Below the pieces are notes generated by a model that searched no databases, had not been told where the DNA came from, and saw only the letters and a list, made by a program, of their open reading frames with translations. The position numbers and the translations under genes were made by a program. Below, in pieces: positions 16,545 through 26,211 of a stretch of 32,329 nucleotides of DNA (position 1 is its first letter; every line of letters begins with the position of its first letter). This DNA is from Paulinella micropora (Eukaryota; Cercozoa; Imbricatea; Euglyphida): the NCBI GenBank assembly GCA_009731375.1, contig BJOX01000233.1:30603-62931 (forward strand), written 5' to 3'.

Positions 16545-18114
16545 TGAAATACTTTATAGTTGTACGGCTTGAAAAACGTGCCATCTTCAGGGGTCTCCTG
16601 GTGCTTGGTGAATGAGATCCGTCCCATGGGCTTTGTGTTCGGATCCGCTAAATTGTCTCCAGAGGGCACCTGGACCGCTTCGATATCGCCTGATTGGATT
16701 TCATGGTTGATATGGGCATACCTAATGTCAATAATAAATATGGCGTTGACGTTTGGTAAAGATATTTCTCAATCCACCTTCATAGGATGCCTTGTTGTCC
16801 ATACATAGTAGTGGTGGTTTGCTGGTGAGGTTGGCAAGGGTTGTGTTACGGTCAGACACTGGCATTGCCTTGAGCAAGTTGAACAGCCTCAACGATCGAC
16901 GGATCTCATTTGAGAATGCATAGGTCTCACTCTCGTTCGTGGAGATAGCTACCTTCAATTTCTGCTTGGTCGAGGTTGAACAGATTGGGCCATTCGCCAA
17001 TATCTCCATCCCCCCCGACCTCGACTTCTTATCAACTTCCGATTCATGCGCCGCGTCAGAGAAGCCAAGCAGCCGCCTATTGCCCGTCGATACAAAGTGG
17101 ACAACTTTGTCTTTCTGCCCAATCAACCACCTCAGCAACTGCTCAGCTGAATGGTAGTTAAATTTACTTGCATCGTTTTGGTTCTCACCCAGCCTGGATA
17201 GTGCACCTACCGAATATGGCGCCATTATTCTGCACCAACCAGTTTTCCTACCAACATTGGAGGGGAATGGCGTTCTAACTCAGAGGGTTTGGTCGGATAC
17301 TCGGTTGTTGGTAACCATAGCACTGCTGGTCTCCATGGCTGTCCGTCTTGCCTTGCAAAGTCTTTCTCCAACGACTCGATGTACTCCTTCTATGTCAGTC
17401 TGGTATGGGACCGCCCCTCCTCATCTCGCAATTGTCTGACTTCCACTCCATCGAACTTTTGATTCTTTCCCTTCAGCTTGATTTTCCCCCATTGCTTCTG
17501 CAAAGCTGCCTCGAACATTAATCTATCCTCCTCATCTACCGGTGCAAAGGCCACATCGTCCACTTGTGACAGTGCTATGCGTGTTTTGCCGGTACGAGGT
17601 TCGATGCACGAAAATAGACAGCCATCGTATTCGGCTCAATTGCCAAGCTCTTATAGAAGGGTTGGACCCTCTGGTCCCAGTAGTTGAAGCCAGAGTCCCG
17701 TAGGCCATTCACACCACCCAGAGCAAGCCACAGAAAGCCGGGGGTGCATATTCCGGAGGCGGTCGAAGGTAGACTAGACGAGTCTGACGTGCCTTAAGGA
17801 AGGCTGAGCAGTCATCAGCGAAGTACACACTCTAGTTCCTCTAGCGTAGCAAGAGCAAAGAAGGTAAGGAGGGTAGAGGGATCCGGGGTAGGTATGTACG
17901 TCTCTCCTACATCGACACCCTTCTTCTGCATGAATCCTTTGACTGCAATCCTCGACCTAGCGTCCACACCCTTCCCATCCTCTTGAATGTCAAATTCTGC
18001 AAACCGTACTGAGATGAGCTTAGTCCCCTTGGGGACAGAAGAGAGAGGGACGACACGAATAGCACCTAAGTCTAGATGTTTCTTGATGACAGGATAAACA
18101 GCAAATTTCGACAC
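16545..18114 (-). pseudogene. Degenerate Ty1/copia pol (RT and RNase H)
   Basis: Read on the minus strand, 18,114-17,815 encodes the start of a copia reverse transcriptase (VRFAEFDIQEDGKGVDARSR, then KGFMQKKGVDVGETY). This corresponds to the usual K-x-D-G...K-A-R-L-V-x-K-G-F-x-Q-x-x-G-x-D-Y block. The middle (17,250-17,815) is broken by stops and frameshifts. At 17,225-16,728 the copia RNase H is readable (LLGFSDAAHES, then STKQKLKVAISTNESETYAF and LLCMDNKAS). The C-terminal tail continues to about 16,545 in another frame with the GDNLADPNTKPM signature. The catalytic RT motif is not readable, and no LTRs, integrase or gag are adjacent. This is a dead 3' fragment. Confidence 0.8.
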
Positions 18115-18129
18115 AAGTTTGGATTTTTA

Positions 18130-18907
18130 TGAATATTAAAACCTTTGCTTTATTAAAGAAATTAAATATTAGGGTGTGTTGAAACATAATCAATAAATTT
18201 TGTTGAAATTTTTGAAGTTTTGAATTTTCTAGCTGTTAAACGGTCGGTCACAGATTTCTATCTCCCGTTTATCTCCCCCACTCTCCTGACTAGTTCTTGT
18301 TTGGTTGTTCACACCACATCATACATATATTCTTTATTTTATACATTATAATAATTTTTCGATTTCTATCTAAAGAAATTCAAAATTTGAATGTTGGGTA
18401 ACTGTTAACTGTTTTTTTCAAGTATATTATTACTGTCACGAGTAGAAGGATGAAAAGACTTGAAGCAGACAGATATACTTTGATTTTATTGAAAAGATAA
18501 AAGATTAGGGTAGATTTTGATTATTTCGATCACTTTTGCTGAAATTTTCTTGAATTTTTGAATTTTCTAGCTGTTAAACGGTCGGTCACAGATTTCTATC
18601 TCCCGTTTATGTCTCCCACTCTCCTGACTAGTTCTTGCTTGGTTTTTCACACCAAATCATACATATATTCTTTATTTATACATTATAATGATTGTTTTCG
18701 ATTTCTATCTTTAAAAAATTCAAAATTTGAAGGTTGTGTAACGGTTACCTGTTTTTTCAAGTATATTATTACATTCACTAGTAGAATGATGAAAAGACTT
18801 GAAGCAGACAGATATACTTTGATTTTATTGAAAAAATAAAAGATTAGGGTAGATTTTGATTATTTCAATTACTTTTGTTGGAATTTTTTGAATTCCAAAA
18901 TTTCTAA
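18130..18907. repeat. 339-bp AT-rich tandem repeat, split by the Ngaro-type element
   Basis: Two units (about 18,130-18,478 and 18,479-18,817) share long identical segments, for example cagacagatatac at their ends and the central gctgttaaacggtcggtcac. A third unit starts at 18,818 and stops at 18,907, exactly where the retrotransposon begins. It resumes at 26,471. Period is about 339 bp. Confidence 0.85.
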
Positions 18908-19092
18908 TTATGCTTTGCTCCGGCCGGAGGCCTCCGGCCGGAGTTAACCGACGTTAAAATTTATTCGAGACCGTTACTTTTTCGTTTGACCGTTACCCTT
19001 TTGGTAAGTAGTAAGGCCAGCCTTCGCCGGCGCGTTTGGTTTGTTCCGGCTGTGCTTGTTGTTGTCTTCTAAGTTTTTCGAAGGGGAAAGAG
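18908..19092 (+). repeat. Split direct repeat A1
   Basis: This 185-bp segment is closely matched by A2 at 25,701-25,891. Shared landmarks are gttaaccgacgttaaaattt, gtttgaccgttac and gttgttgtcttctaagtttt. It probably contains promoter or leader sequence, because the first gag ATG follows 15 bp later. Confidence 0.9.
18918..18943. repeat. Perfect 26-bp GC palindrome near the element start
   Basis: ctccggccggagg is followed immediately by its exact reverse complement, giving a perfect inverted repeat ten bases inside the element. In A2 the equivalent spot (25,711-25,732) is a shorter, imperfect version. It could fold as a hairpin or bind the recombinase; its role is inferred. Confidence 0.85.
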
Positions 19093-19106
19093 CAGAGCGT
19101 TCGATC

Positions 19107-20216
19107 ATGGCTTCCGACGGAAAGAAGGAATTGAAGACTGGATGCTGCGTATCGTTCATTGCGGCCATGGAGATTGATTCTGAATCTTTATTCACGAGGT
19201 TTGGGAAAAACGCCGAAACGATTCGCGTCACCGGCAAGCTCAAGAACCTCAAGGGAAAAGTTGGCGTCGTAACAATCAGAAACCTGGAAGAAAGTTGGGA
19301 TGTAAAGATCCCGAAAGGTTTCTTACGCTGGGAGATTCCGGAAAAGTTATTCAAATTTATTGACCTGACCGGCAAAGTCGTTTGGGACTCCGTGACCGAC
19401 GAACGGCCAGTTGCCGAGGTTGGTGACCTTGAAGCGTTTACGAAGATTCCCCTGGCAAAGAACGTAACTAAGGAATCCTTCCTCAAGTCTGCCAACGACA
19501 TCAAAAGTATCGCCAAAGACGGGAAGAACAAGGGGAGAACTACGGCCATCGCTGCCCACCTCAGCAACTTGTACCCCTATAACTCGCTCCGTAAGTTGGC
19601 GGACGTCCATTTCTGTGAGACGGTCGAGGTCAAGAAGGGTCTCAACAAGAAGTTGTTGGCGAAAGGCATGGCACAGCAGATCGTTGACGGGGACATTAAG
19701 TGGGAAGACGTTGTACGAAACGAAACCGACTTAATCCCCGACGACGACAGTGACTTGGAAGAGAGCGAAAGAGAAGAGGAGGAAGAAGGAGATCGCGCAG
19801 CATCCAACAAACGAAGAAAGTTGAAACACGACGTAAAGAAAGGCAAGAAAGAAGAGATAGACACCGAACTGGAAGCAGCTCTTGCAGAACAGAAAAAACT
19901 CCAGCTTCTTCTGGCTGACGGTCGCAAGATTGGCGCGGAAGGAAAATCTGTGACGTTCAACGTTAACAATGAACTTGCCAAGCAAGTGCAAGAGGCCAAC
20001 GCCATCCTACGCCAACGCTTGGAGGACACTGCAACAAACAAAGGTTTGTCTTGCAAGGCATTGCTAGCTGCCATTGGATTGGAAAATACAAGCTCTGGAG
20101 AAGACAGAGCAAAGTTATTTCGTGAGTTTCAAGGAAGACGAGGAACAGAAAGTGTAAAACATGAAGTATTGAAGAAGTTCAAGAAAGGTATTGAACCAAT
20201 ACATACGAGTGAATAA
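19107..20216 (+). CDS. Gag-like protein of the Ngaro-type element
   Basis: The ATG at 19,107 lies 15 bp after repeat A1, giving 369 residues. The N-terminal half is mixed and globular. A central acidic run (SDLEESEREEEEEGD) is followed by a basic nuclear-localisation-like patch (NKRRKLKHDVKKGKKE) and a helical, Gln/Leu-rich, coiled-coil-like segment. No conserved domain is visible here, as is usual for ORF1 of these elements. A single TAA (20,214-20,216) ends it, but the same frame stays open into the zinc-finger frame. The two may once have been one Gag protein of about 560 residues, or the stop may be read through. Confidence 0.7.
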   Translation: MASDGKKELKTGCCVSFIAAMEIDSESLFTRFGKNAETIRVTGKLKNLKGKVGVVTIRNLEESWDVKIPKGFLRWEIPEKLFKFIDLTGKVVWDSVTDERPVAEVGDLEAFTKIPLAKNVTKESFLKSANDIKSIAKDGKNKGRTTAIAAHLSNLYPYNSLRKLADVHFCETVEVKKGLNKKLLAKGMAQQIVDGDIKWEDVVRNETDLIPDDDSDLEESEREEEEEGDRAASNKRRKLKHDVKKGKKEEIDTELEAALAEQKKLQLLLADGRKIGAEGKSVTFNVNNELAKQVQEANAILRQRLEDTATNKGLSCKALLAAIGLENTSSGEDRAKLFREFQGRRGTESVKHEVLKKFKKGIEPIHTSE

Positions 20217-20798
20217 TTAGAAGGAGGGACAAACCGGGTTTTCTATGGAGAAGACAAAACGAGTGGCAAGGCTAAGGCCACTGCTGGGGGTTTGCTCAAC
20301 CTAATCAGCATCATGATTGGTTTGTACTCTGTGTGTTGGACGTCGCATGCAGCAGATATGTGGGAGCATTACAGGTTTGTAGAACTACTGTTGAGGAATA
20401 CTATCGCTTCTGTTGCTGCATGGGACTGGGCTGTGAGGAGCTTGTCTAAGTTGGGAGAGTGGCACAAAGGCACTTTGTTTTCTGAACTCTGCCACGTACA
20501 TCTCGTACCACTTTCTGCCGCCTATGTTGATGTGTCAGGCCGGGGGGGAAACCTATCGTGGTCGTCCTCCCATGGTAACAACAACAGTACTAGTCAGTCG
20601 ACACCTGGTGGTCGTCGAGGGAAACTGATCAACAAGGCGTGTTTGGCTTGGGCAGAGGGCGATGTATGCAGCTATGGCGAAAATTGTCGGTTTCGTCATT
20701 CGTGCCCAGCCTGCCCAGGCAAGAAGGACCACTGTAAAGACACCTGCCCCAATTCTACTAGTACCAAGTGGGACTTCAAGAAGCCTAAGCAAGGATGA
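20217..20798 (+). CDS. Zinc-finger part of Gag (CCCH plus Cys-rich knuckle)
   Basis: This frame is the in-frame continuation of the gag frame after one TAA; its first ATG is at 20,313. It carries C-x8-C-x5-C-x3-H (CLAWAEGDVCSYGENCRFRH) directly followed by a second Cys/His cluster (CPACPGKKDHCKDTC). This paired arrangement closely matches zinc fingers in DIRS-order Gag proteins, which bind the element RNA. A Ser/Asn/Gly-rich linker precedes the fingers, and a basic tail (KKPKQG) follows. It ends in TGA at 20,796, after which the same frame again stays open into the polymerase frame. Confidence 0.7.
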   Translation, partial: LEGGTNRVFYGEDKTSGKAKATAGGLLNLISIMIGLYSVCWTSHAADMWEHYRFVELLLRNTIASVAAWDWAVRSLSKLGEWHKGTLFSELCHVHLVPLSAAYVDVSGRGGNLSWSSSHGNNNSTSQSTPGGRRGKLINKACLAWAEGDVCSYGENCRFRHSCPACPGKKDHCKDTCPNSTSTKWDFKKPKQG

Positions 20799-21251
20799 AG
20801 AGGCCCTGATGGTAAATGCTTTGGGTCGGAAGTGCCTTCGACCCTCAGGGTGTGCTCGACTTCGTCAAATTCCAATGCCGTGGTTGTGGGGAGTGGGGGA
20901 GTGGTGTGGGACCCTGGTGAGGGTGTCGCATGCCCTGCTGAAGTTGAACAAAAAGACAAAACGCCTTCCAGCACGCTTCAACGCAACAAGAAACACCGTT
21001 CACCGCAGTATGTGATTGGGGTGGCTTCCACATCTTTTTTGTTGGTGGTGCCACCCCGCACCAGAACTTCTCTTTTTTCCGGTTTTTCCGCCACCAGCGG
21101 TCGTTCTTCACAACCAAAGGACGGTCAACCAAACTTGCTTGGCCATTCTGTACCCCCAGGTTGTCTGCTGCTTTCCTCACCTCGTTCTCCCCCCCCTGTT
21201 CGTCTCTCATCTCGCAACACTCCCTTTTCGTCGTCTGTAGGTAGTGCCACT

Positions 21252-24200
21252 ATGTCATCTCCGAGTAAGAGTGGCCTACCTAACATGTTTGTCAGCCCCG
21301 ATGTACGGAGGGTTCCCCTTTTCTCTTCCCCTCTTTCTACTACTGTTTCAACTCTTTCTTCTCCTCTTCTACTCTCACCTGTTCGTTTTGTCTCAACTGT
21401 GACTTATCCTTTTGCCTTGTCAGTTACTACTACTACTACTACTACTACTGCTACTACTACTTCTTCTTCTTCTTCTTCTTCTCACTCTTCCTCTTCCTCT
21501 TCTTCTTCTTCTTCTCCTTCTTCTTCTTCTTCTCCTTCTTCTTCTTCTCCTTCTACTTCTTCTTCTTCTTCTTCTTTTTCTTCTTTTTCTTCTTTATCTT
21601 CTTTATCTTCCTCTTCCTCTTCTTCTTCTTCTTCTTCTTCTTCTTCCTCTTTCTCCTTTTCTACTTCTTCCTCTTCCCTTTCTTCTTCTTCTTCTTCTTC
21701 TTCTCCTTCTTCTTCTTCTTCTTCTTCTTCGTCTGCTGTTGCACCGTCAGTTATTAATTGTTTTTCACCTATTGTCGCACCATCGGTTGTTAATGCTCTT
21801 TCTTATACTTTCCATGCTTCCCCTCTTGCTACTGTTACTCCTTCTTCTACTGTTACTCCTGTTGCTACTGTTACTCCGTCTTCTACTGTTGTTTCTTCGC
21901 CTTCACTTTATACTGTTGCCACTCCTTCTTCTACTACTACTCCTCCCACTTCGTCTGTTCCCTTTGCCTTCGTAAGTAAGCAGCGAGATGGCGGTGCCAC
22001 TCAAGCTGGTGTACCTTTCTCTCCTTCTTCCTCCTCTCTTTCTTTTACTCCCTCTCCTCCTTCTCTCTCCTCTCCTCTTTCTGTTACCCCTCCTTTCGTC
22101 AGTCTTCACCCTTCATCCAAGTCTCAGGCCGACTTTGTCCCTTTGCCCAGGTGGGTTTGGGAAGTGGCCAGACAGGAGGCGGAAGAAGAGATGGGTGCTT
22201 GGGTTCACTCAACACCATCTCAGGTCAGAGCTAGCGGCGCAGTTGAGAAGTCGTTCTCATGCTTGCCCGTAGCTAGTCAGAACTTTCCAAATTGGAGTCT
22301 GCCATTGCTGTCTCTCCCCTCTTTGTTGTCCAAAGTGGAAGGGGGCAGTGTGTGGTGGCACGACTTTCCCTTTTGGTCGTTTTTCTCCCCCTTTTCATCC
22401 AATGCATCTCTGTCTTCACTGATCGATAGATTGCGCTCCGCGCACGTGGTTGCGCTCGTGGGATACGAAGGCAAGGTGGAGGCCCAGTGCTTTGAGCCTT
22501 GGACCACGCACGTGTGGTTCGAGAGAACTTCGGACCCAGGTCGACCCTGGGGAGGAATAGCTCTTGTTGACTTTCGTTTCGAGAGGGGGAGGGGACGCTC
22601 GGTGTGCTTCTTTGGGTTGGAAGAGAACGAGCCCAGGTTTGTGCCGGGTGAAAGACTTGTACTGCCGCCCTGCAAGGGAAAGATCAAACCGTACACCACG
22701 GTTTTCAACGTAGAAGAGATCCTCAGCGACGCAAACCAGTGCTTGCCGCCTGACGAGGTGACATGGTTGAAAGGCTTCCTCACTGGCACGCAAACGTTCT
22801 ACAGGGGCACGGGAGAGTTCCTCCGCGACTATTCCATAGTTGACCGATTATCGCCCGAGGACAACCGGAAGCTCTATGAAGAAGTCTTGAGCTGCGTGAA
22901 CAAAGGTTACATGGTGGGACCGTTCGTTAGACCACCATTCCCCAACGATGATGAGAAGAACCAAGCGATTGTTTCGCGGCAATATGCTATACCCAAGGAC
23001 AAGTGGCACCCGGAGGACGGGAAGAAGAGACTTATCAATGACTTGTCGTACCCTCGTCACCTTTCATTTAATCAGCTATGCCCCCGAACGGACGATGGGG
23101 TGGAGTATTATTCGCACGACGGACAAATGGCTAGGATCGTTGAGGCGGGACCAGGGTGCGTCGCGCTCATTGCCGACATCAAGGACGCCTACAGACAGAC
23201 CCCGCTGGACCCTTCAGTATTTTGGCAACACGTGGTGGCAGTCAGCAATCCGGAGACCGGCAAAACCGAGTACTACGTTCAAGTCTGCCCGGGTTTCGGC
23301 GGTGTGCCAGCTGCATATCAGTGGAATAGGTTCTCTCGAGCTTTGGAAGTCATCTACCTTTACCGGACGATCCCCATGAAGCTCTACGTCGACAACTCCG
23401 ACATCATCGCCAAGAACTGGGAACGTGCTTTCGCTTTGCTCAAGAAGTTCAAGGCTCTATCGAAGCGCTTCGGCATCCCGTGGCACAAGGAGGAAGTGAG
23501 CCAGTCCTTCCGCGCGTTGGGCTGGTACAAGGACACCCGGGAGGGACACTGGTACGTCGAGTTACCGCACGACAAGAGGGACATCGTGATCGCCGGCCTG
23601 AACCGCCTTGCTACCAGCTCTTTTTTCAAACTCAAGACGCTCGAGAGGCTCCTCGGCCTGATGTCCTACGTGGCTCAAATGTTGTTCCACGCATGTCCTG
23701 CCGTGGGCCAGCTTTGCCAGCAGTACAACAGCTATGTCAAGGCCGAGGCCAAGACAGCACGAGTATGTGCACGGACGTCGGCAGCGGCAAGGTGGTCCCT
23801 TGATGTGCTAGTGGAGGCTAACTTCCGGCTACCCATTTCAGACTTCCTGCGAATCGGGCACTTCGACAAAGAAAAGATGGTGTGGATAGGAGATAGCAGG
23901 AAGTGCACTATATGGACCGATGCGAACCTCTCACAAGTGGGAGAGACGCAGGTGGGGGGAAAGGGGGCGCTCATCGCGACCCCGGATCGATCTAGGGGGC
24001 TGTACATCTCTGAAGATTGGACAGATGAGGAGTTGGTCCTGCTGAGATCGGACAAAAACGTGCCCTCTTCCCCCCAGCGTGAGGTCTACTGTGCCTTCTT
24101 GGCTGCATCGAGAGTGGCCGCAGTCCTTGGCTTCCGGAAAATCCACGTCGTGACGGATTGTAAGGCGGCGGCGGGCTTTGTAAACTCGTGTTACTCTGCT

Positions 24201-24311
24201 CAGCCGCACGTGCAAAGGCTCTTAGAAGTGTGGGCCACAAAGCTAGTCCGGGCAGGCATTGCGCTGACGGCTTCTCACGTTCAACGAGAGCGCATCGCTG
24301 TTGTGGATTGA
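21252..24311 (+). CDS. Reverse transcriptase-RNase H of the Ngaro-type element
   Basis: The frame is open from 20,799; the first ATG is at 21,252, so the start is uncertain. A Ser/Thr-rich region with a run of about 100 serines comes first. The RT follows from about 22,950: KKRLINDLSYPRHL, then ALIADIKDAYRQTPLD (catalytic Asp) and VCPGFGGVPAAYQWNR. The active-site motif reads YVDN (23,385-23,396) where YxDD is expected, so one metal-binding Asp is replaced by Asn. RNase H follows with WTDAN (Asp), QREVYCAF (Glu) and VVTDCKAA (Asp). A TGA at 24,309 falls inside the C-terminal Ala/Val-Asp-x-Leu-Ala/Ser-Arg signature, which continues in the same frame. The copy therefore looks damaged, although the domain order is complete. 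Confidence 0.85.
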   Translation: MSSPSKSGLPNMFVSPDVRRVPLFSSPLSTTVSTLSSPLLLSPVRFVSTVTYPFALSVTTTTTTTTATTTSSSSSSSHSSSSSSSSSSPSSSSSPSSSSPSTSSSSSSFSSFSSLSSLSSSSSSSSSSSSSSSFSFSTSSSSLSSSSSSSSPSSSSSSSSSAVAPSVINCFSPIVAPSVVNALSYTFHASPLATVTPSSTVTPVATVTPSSTVVSSPSLYTVATPSSTTTPPTSSVPFAFVSKQRDGGATQAGVPFSPSSSSLSFTPSPPSLSSPLSVTPPFVSLHPSSKSQADFVPLPRWVWEVARQEAEEEMGAWVHSTPSQVRASGAVEKSFSCLPVASQNFPNWSLPLLSLPSLLSKVEGGSVWWHDFPFWSFFSPFSSNASLSSLIDRLRSAHVVALVGYEGKVEAQCFEPWTTHVWFERTSDPGRPWGGIALVDFRFERGRGRSVCFFGLEENEPRFVPGERLVLPPCKGKIKPYTTVFNVEEILSDANQCLPPDEVTWLKGFLTGTQTFYRGTGEFLRDYSIVDRLSPEDNRKLYEEVLSCVNKGYMVGPFVRPPFPNDDEKNQAIVSRQYAIPKDKWHPEDGKKRLINDLSYPRHLSFNQLCPRTDDGVEYYSHDGQMARIVEAGPGCVALIADIKDAYRQTPLDPSVFWQHVVAVSNPETGKTEYYVQVCPGFGGVPAAYQWNRFSRALEVIYLYRTIPMKLYVDNSDIIAKNWERAFALLKKFKALSKRFGIPWHKEEVSQSFRALGWYKDTREGHWYVELPHDKRDIVIAGLNRLATSSFFKLKTLERLLGLMSYVAQMLFHACPAVGQLCQQYNSYVKAEAKTARVCARTSAAARWSLDVLVEANFRLPISDFLRIGHFDKEKMVWIGDSRKCTIWTDANLSQVGETQVGGKGALIATPDRSRGLYISEDWTDEELVLLRSDKNVPSSPQREVYCAFLAASRVAAVLGFRKIHVVTDCKAAAGFVNSCYSAQPHVQRLLEVWATKLVRAGIALTASHVQRERIAVVD
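21460..21735 (+). repeat. TCT microsatellite encoding poly-serine
   Basis: About 275 bp of tct/tcc/tca triplets with occasional substitutions encode an almost unbroken serine run in the RT frame. The opposite phase would give Leu. Frame is preserved over the whole tract. It separates the N-terminal region from the RT domain as a flexible linker and is likely to vary in length. Confidence 0.9.
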
Positions 24312-25421
24312 TTGGCCCGTGCGCAGGTAGATCGAGCGCAAAGCTTGTGGCGAGAGATGAACCTGTCCGCGCTTTCTTCAACGCGTCTGCGGCCGCTACG
24401 GAAGTCCCCTGGCTTGTCGACTCCGCAGTTGAATTAATGGCCCAGTCGCTCTCAGCTGGTACTAGTGCGACGTATGGTTCTGCCATCCACAAACTTCAAG
24501 AGTTTGGGGAGTCCTACGCTACGGAACGCTGGATACCCCAATGGTGGAGGCCGGACCCAGTTTTCATCGTGCTCTTTCTGGTTTGGCTGTCCCGCTTCTT
24601 CGCCGTCTCTACCGTCAAAGTATATATGTATGCCATCCGGGACTTCTGTCTCCGGTTGGGAATGGATGATCCAACCGACAACCACTACGTCGAGATGGTG
24701 TGGAAAGGTATTAAACGCAGTAAGCGCACAAAGTTAGACAACCGTCTGACACTTGAGTTTTGGATGCTCCTCGCCGTGGCGTCCTTCGTGTTCGGACAAC
24801 GTTCTAACAGAGACATCCCCAAGTCTACACGCCATTTATGGATAACCGTGGCAACCGTTGCAGTCTGGGGCTTCTTTGGTCTGTTCCGGGTTGGCGAGTT
24901 AGTAGCCTCTGGCTCTTGCCACCTGTCGTTTCCTTGTTAACTCTTCTGTAAGGACCGTCTACAGCGACGGCCTCGATCTAATTATGGTTCGGCTCGACGG
25001 CGCCAAGCAAGATCCCTTCCGGCGAGGCTGTGACGTGGGGCTCGGAGAGCAAGACAACCCGCTTATTTGTCCACACCAATGGAAGGAACTGTACTGCAAA
25101 AGCCGCGATTGCTTCAAGCTCCCATCAATCGGTCTGCAGCCGTTCTTCCGCCTCGCTGACAACTCCCCAGTCAGCCGCTCCACATTCGTCGACACAATGC
25201 GCTTCCTGCTCAAGAAGGCCCGTGTTCCTACAGCAGCTCGCTTCAACGGGATTTCGCTACGCCGCGGGGGTGCTGCTCGTCTCTTCGCCTGCGGTGCCTC
25301 CGACACTGCAATCATGCGAGCGGGCAGGTGGTCATCCAACTGTTTCAGGCTCTACGTGGGCGCCAACATGACAGAACTAGTTATAGAACAGAAAGCCATG
25401 GGGGGGTCAGAGAAGCTCTAG
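24312..25421 (+). CDS. Tyrosine recombinase of the Ngaro-type element (frameshifted)
   Basis: The N-terminal core-binding part is in one frame (from about 24,330: SLSAGTSATYGSAIHKLQEF, then AVSTVKVYMYAIRDF) and overlaps or abuts the RNase H end. The catalytic part includes GLFRVGELV (Arg, 24,887). Shortly after it the first frame stops at 24,938, and the neighbouring frame carries on (TVYSDGLDLIMVRLDG), so one base has been lost or gained near 24,920. The last block reads ISLRRGGAARLF...AGRW...YVG: Arg, Trp and the Tyr nucleophile (25,353-25,355) are present, but the first residue of the canonical HxxR is Ile. This enzyme would insert the circular DNA copy by strand exchange. No clear ATG was found for the first frame. 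Confidence 0.8.
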
Positions 25422-25441
25422 GCTCAGGCTCGGGTGGGGGT

Positions 25442-25700
25442 GGTTAGTCTGAGTTAGTTTCACGCTCGCTCTTTGTCAGTGTGACCGGACCGTCTAGTCT
25501 TGGACGGATCCGGCCGCAGTGTTCCACTTGCCTTGTCGTATGTTGAGCGAGCTTGAAAGAGCGCTTGAGCCTAGACCTCTATTCTTTTCCCCCATTTGAT
25601 TCCGACGAGATCAGATCGTCTAGGCTTCCATTAAAGCTCTGTTCTTTGTTCTGTGTTTCTCAGAAAGGGAAAAGTAACCAAGGATTAAAGTAGATTTTAA
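25442..25700 (+). repeat. Split direct repeat B1
   Basis: This 259-bp segment is nearly identical to B2 (26,212-26,470), from gttagtctgagttagtttca to attaaagtagattttaa. It begins just after the recombinase stop. It abuts A2 directly, as expected for the A1-B1-A2-B2 layout. Confidence 0.92.
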
Positions 25701-25891
25701 TTATGGTTTGCTCCGGCGGCCGGAGGCCGGAGTTAACCGACGTTAAAATTTATTTGAGACCGTTACTTTTTCGTTTGACCGTTACTCTTTTGGTAAGTAG
25801 TAAGGCCGGCGCGCCGGCGAAGCCGGCGCGTTTGGTTTGTTCCGGCTGTGTTTGTTGTTGTCTTCTAAGTTTTTCGAAGTTGGGAAAGAGC
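25701..25891 (+). repeat. Split direct repeat A2
   Basis: This is the second copy of A1, starting ttatggtttgctcc and ending gggaaagag. It differs mainly in the GC palindrome and by an extra hairpin-prone block (ggcgcgccggcgaagccggc) near 25,806. Open frames here are not genes. Confidence 0.9.
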
Positions 25892-26067
25892 TCTGTCCCA
25901 CTTCGAAAAATTCCCACCCACCCACACCCGTTTGCTCCAGTGTCGTGTTCGTTGTAGGAAGCCCAGTCCTGGCACGTCGTGGTCGCAGCCTTCGTTTTTC
26001 GTTCTGCTATGTGTGCGTGCCCGTTTTCCTCGTTTGCCTTGTTTGAGGACCGGCCCCCAGTCTAGCC

Positions 26068-26193
26068 GTCCACCTTTCCCCTCCTCCACCCGGTTTTACC
26101 GTCCGCCTTTTCCCATCCTCCACCCGGTCTGACCATCCTCCTTTCCCCTCCTCCACCCGTTCTACCGTCCTCTTTTCCCACCTCCTCCCGTTT
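26068..26193. repeat. CT-rich tandem repeat, unit about 33 bp, four copies
   Basis: Between A2 and B2, units of the type gtccacctttcccctcctcc followed by acccggttttacc are repeated four times with small changes. It lies inside the element, in the 3' region between the split repeats. Confidence 0.75.
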
Positions 26194-26211
26194 TAATAAG
26201 TTTGAGTCCGG

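Noticed and set aside
18558-18839. 93-codon frame in the 339-bp repeat
   Set aside because: It lies entirely in tandem-repeat DNA and is not kept open in the other unit.
21412-21975. Poly-leucine frame resembling multiple membrane segments
   Set aside because: It is the TCT microsatellite read in another frame inside the RT gene.
25701-26132. Short open frames in and after repeat A2
   Set aside because: They lie in repeat and CT-rich non-coding parts of the retrotransposon and duplicate the leader of A1.
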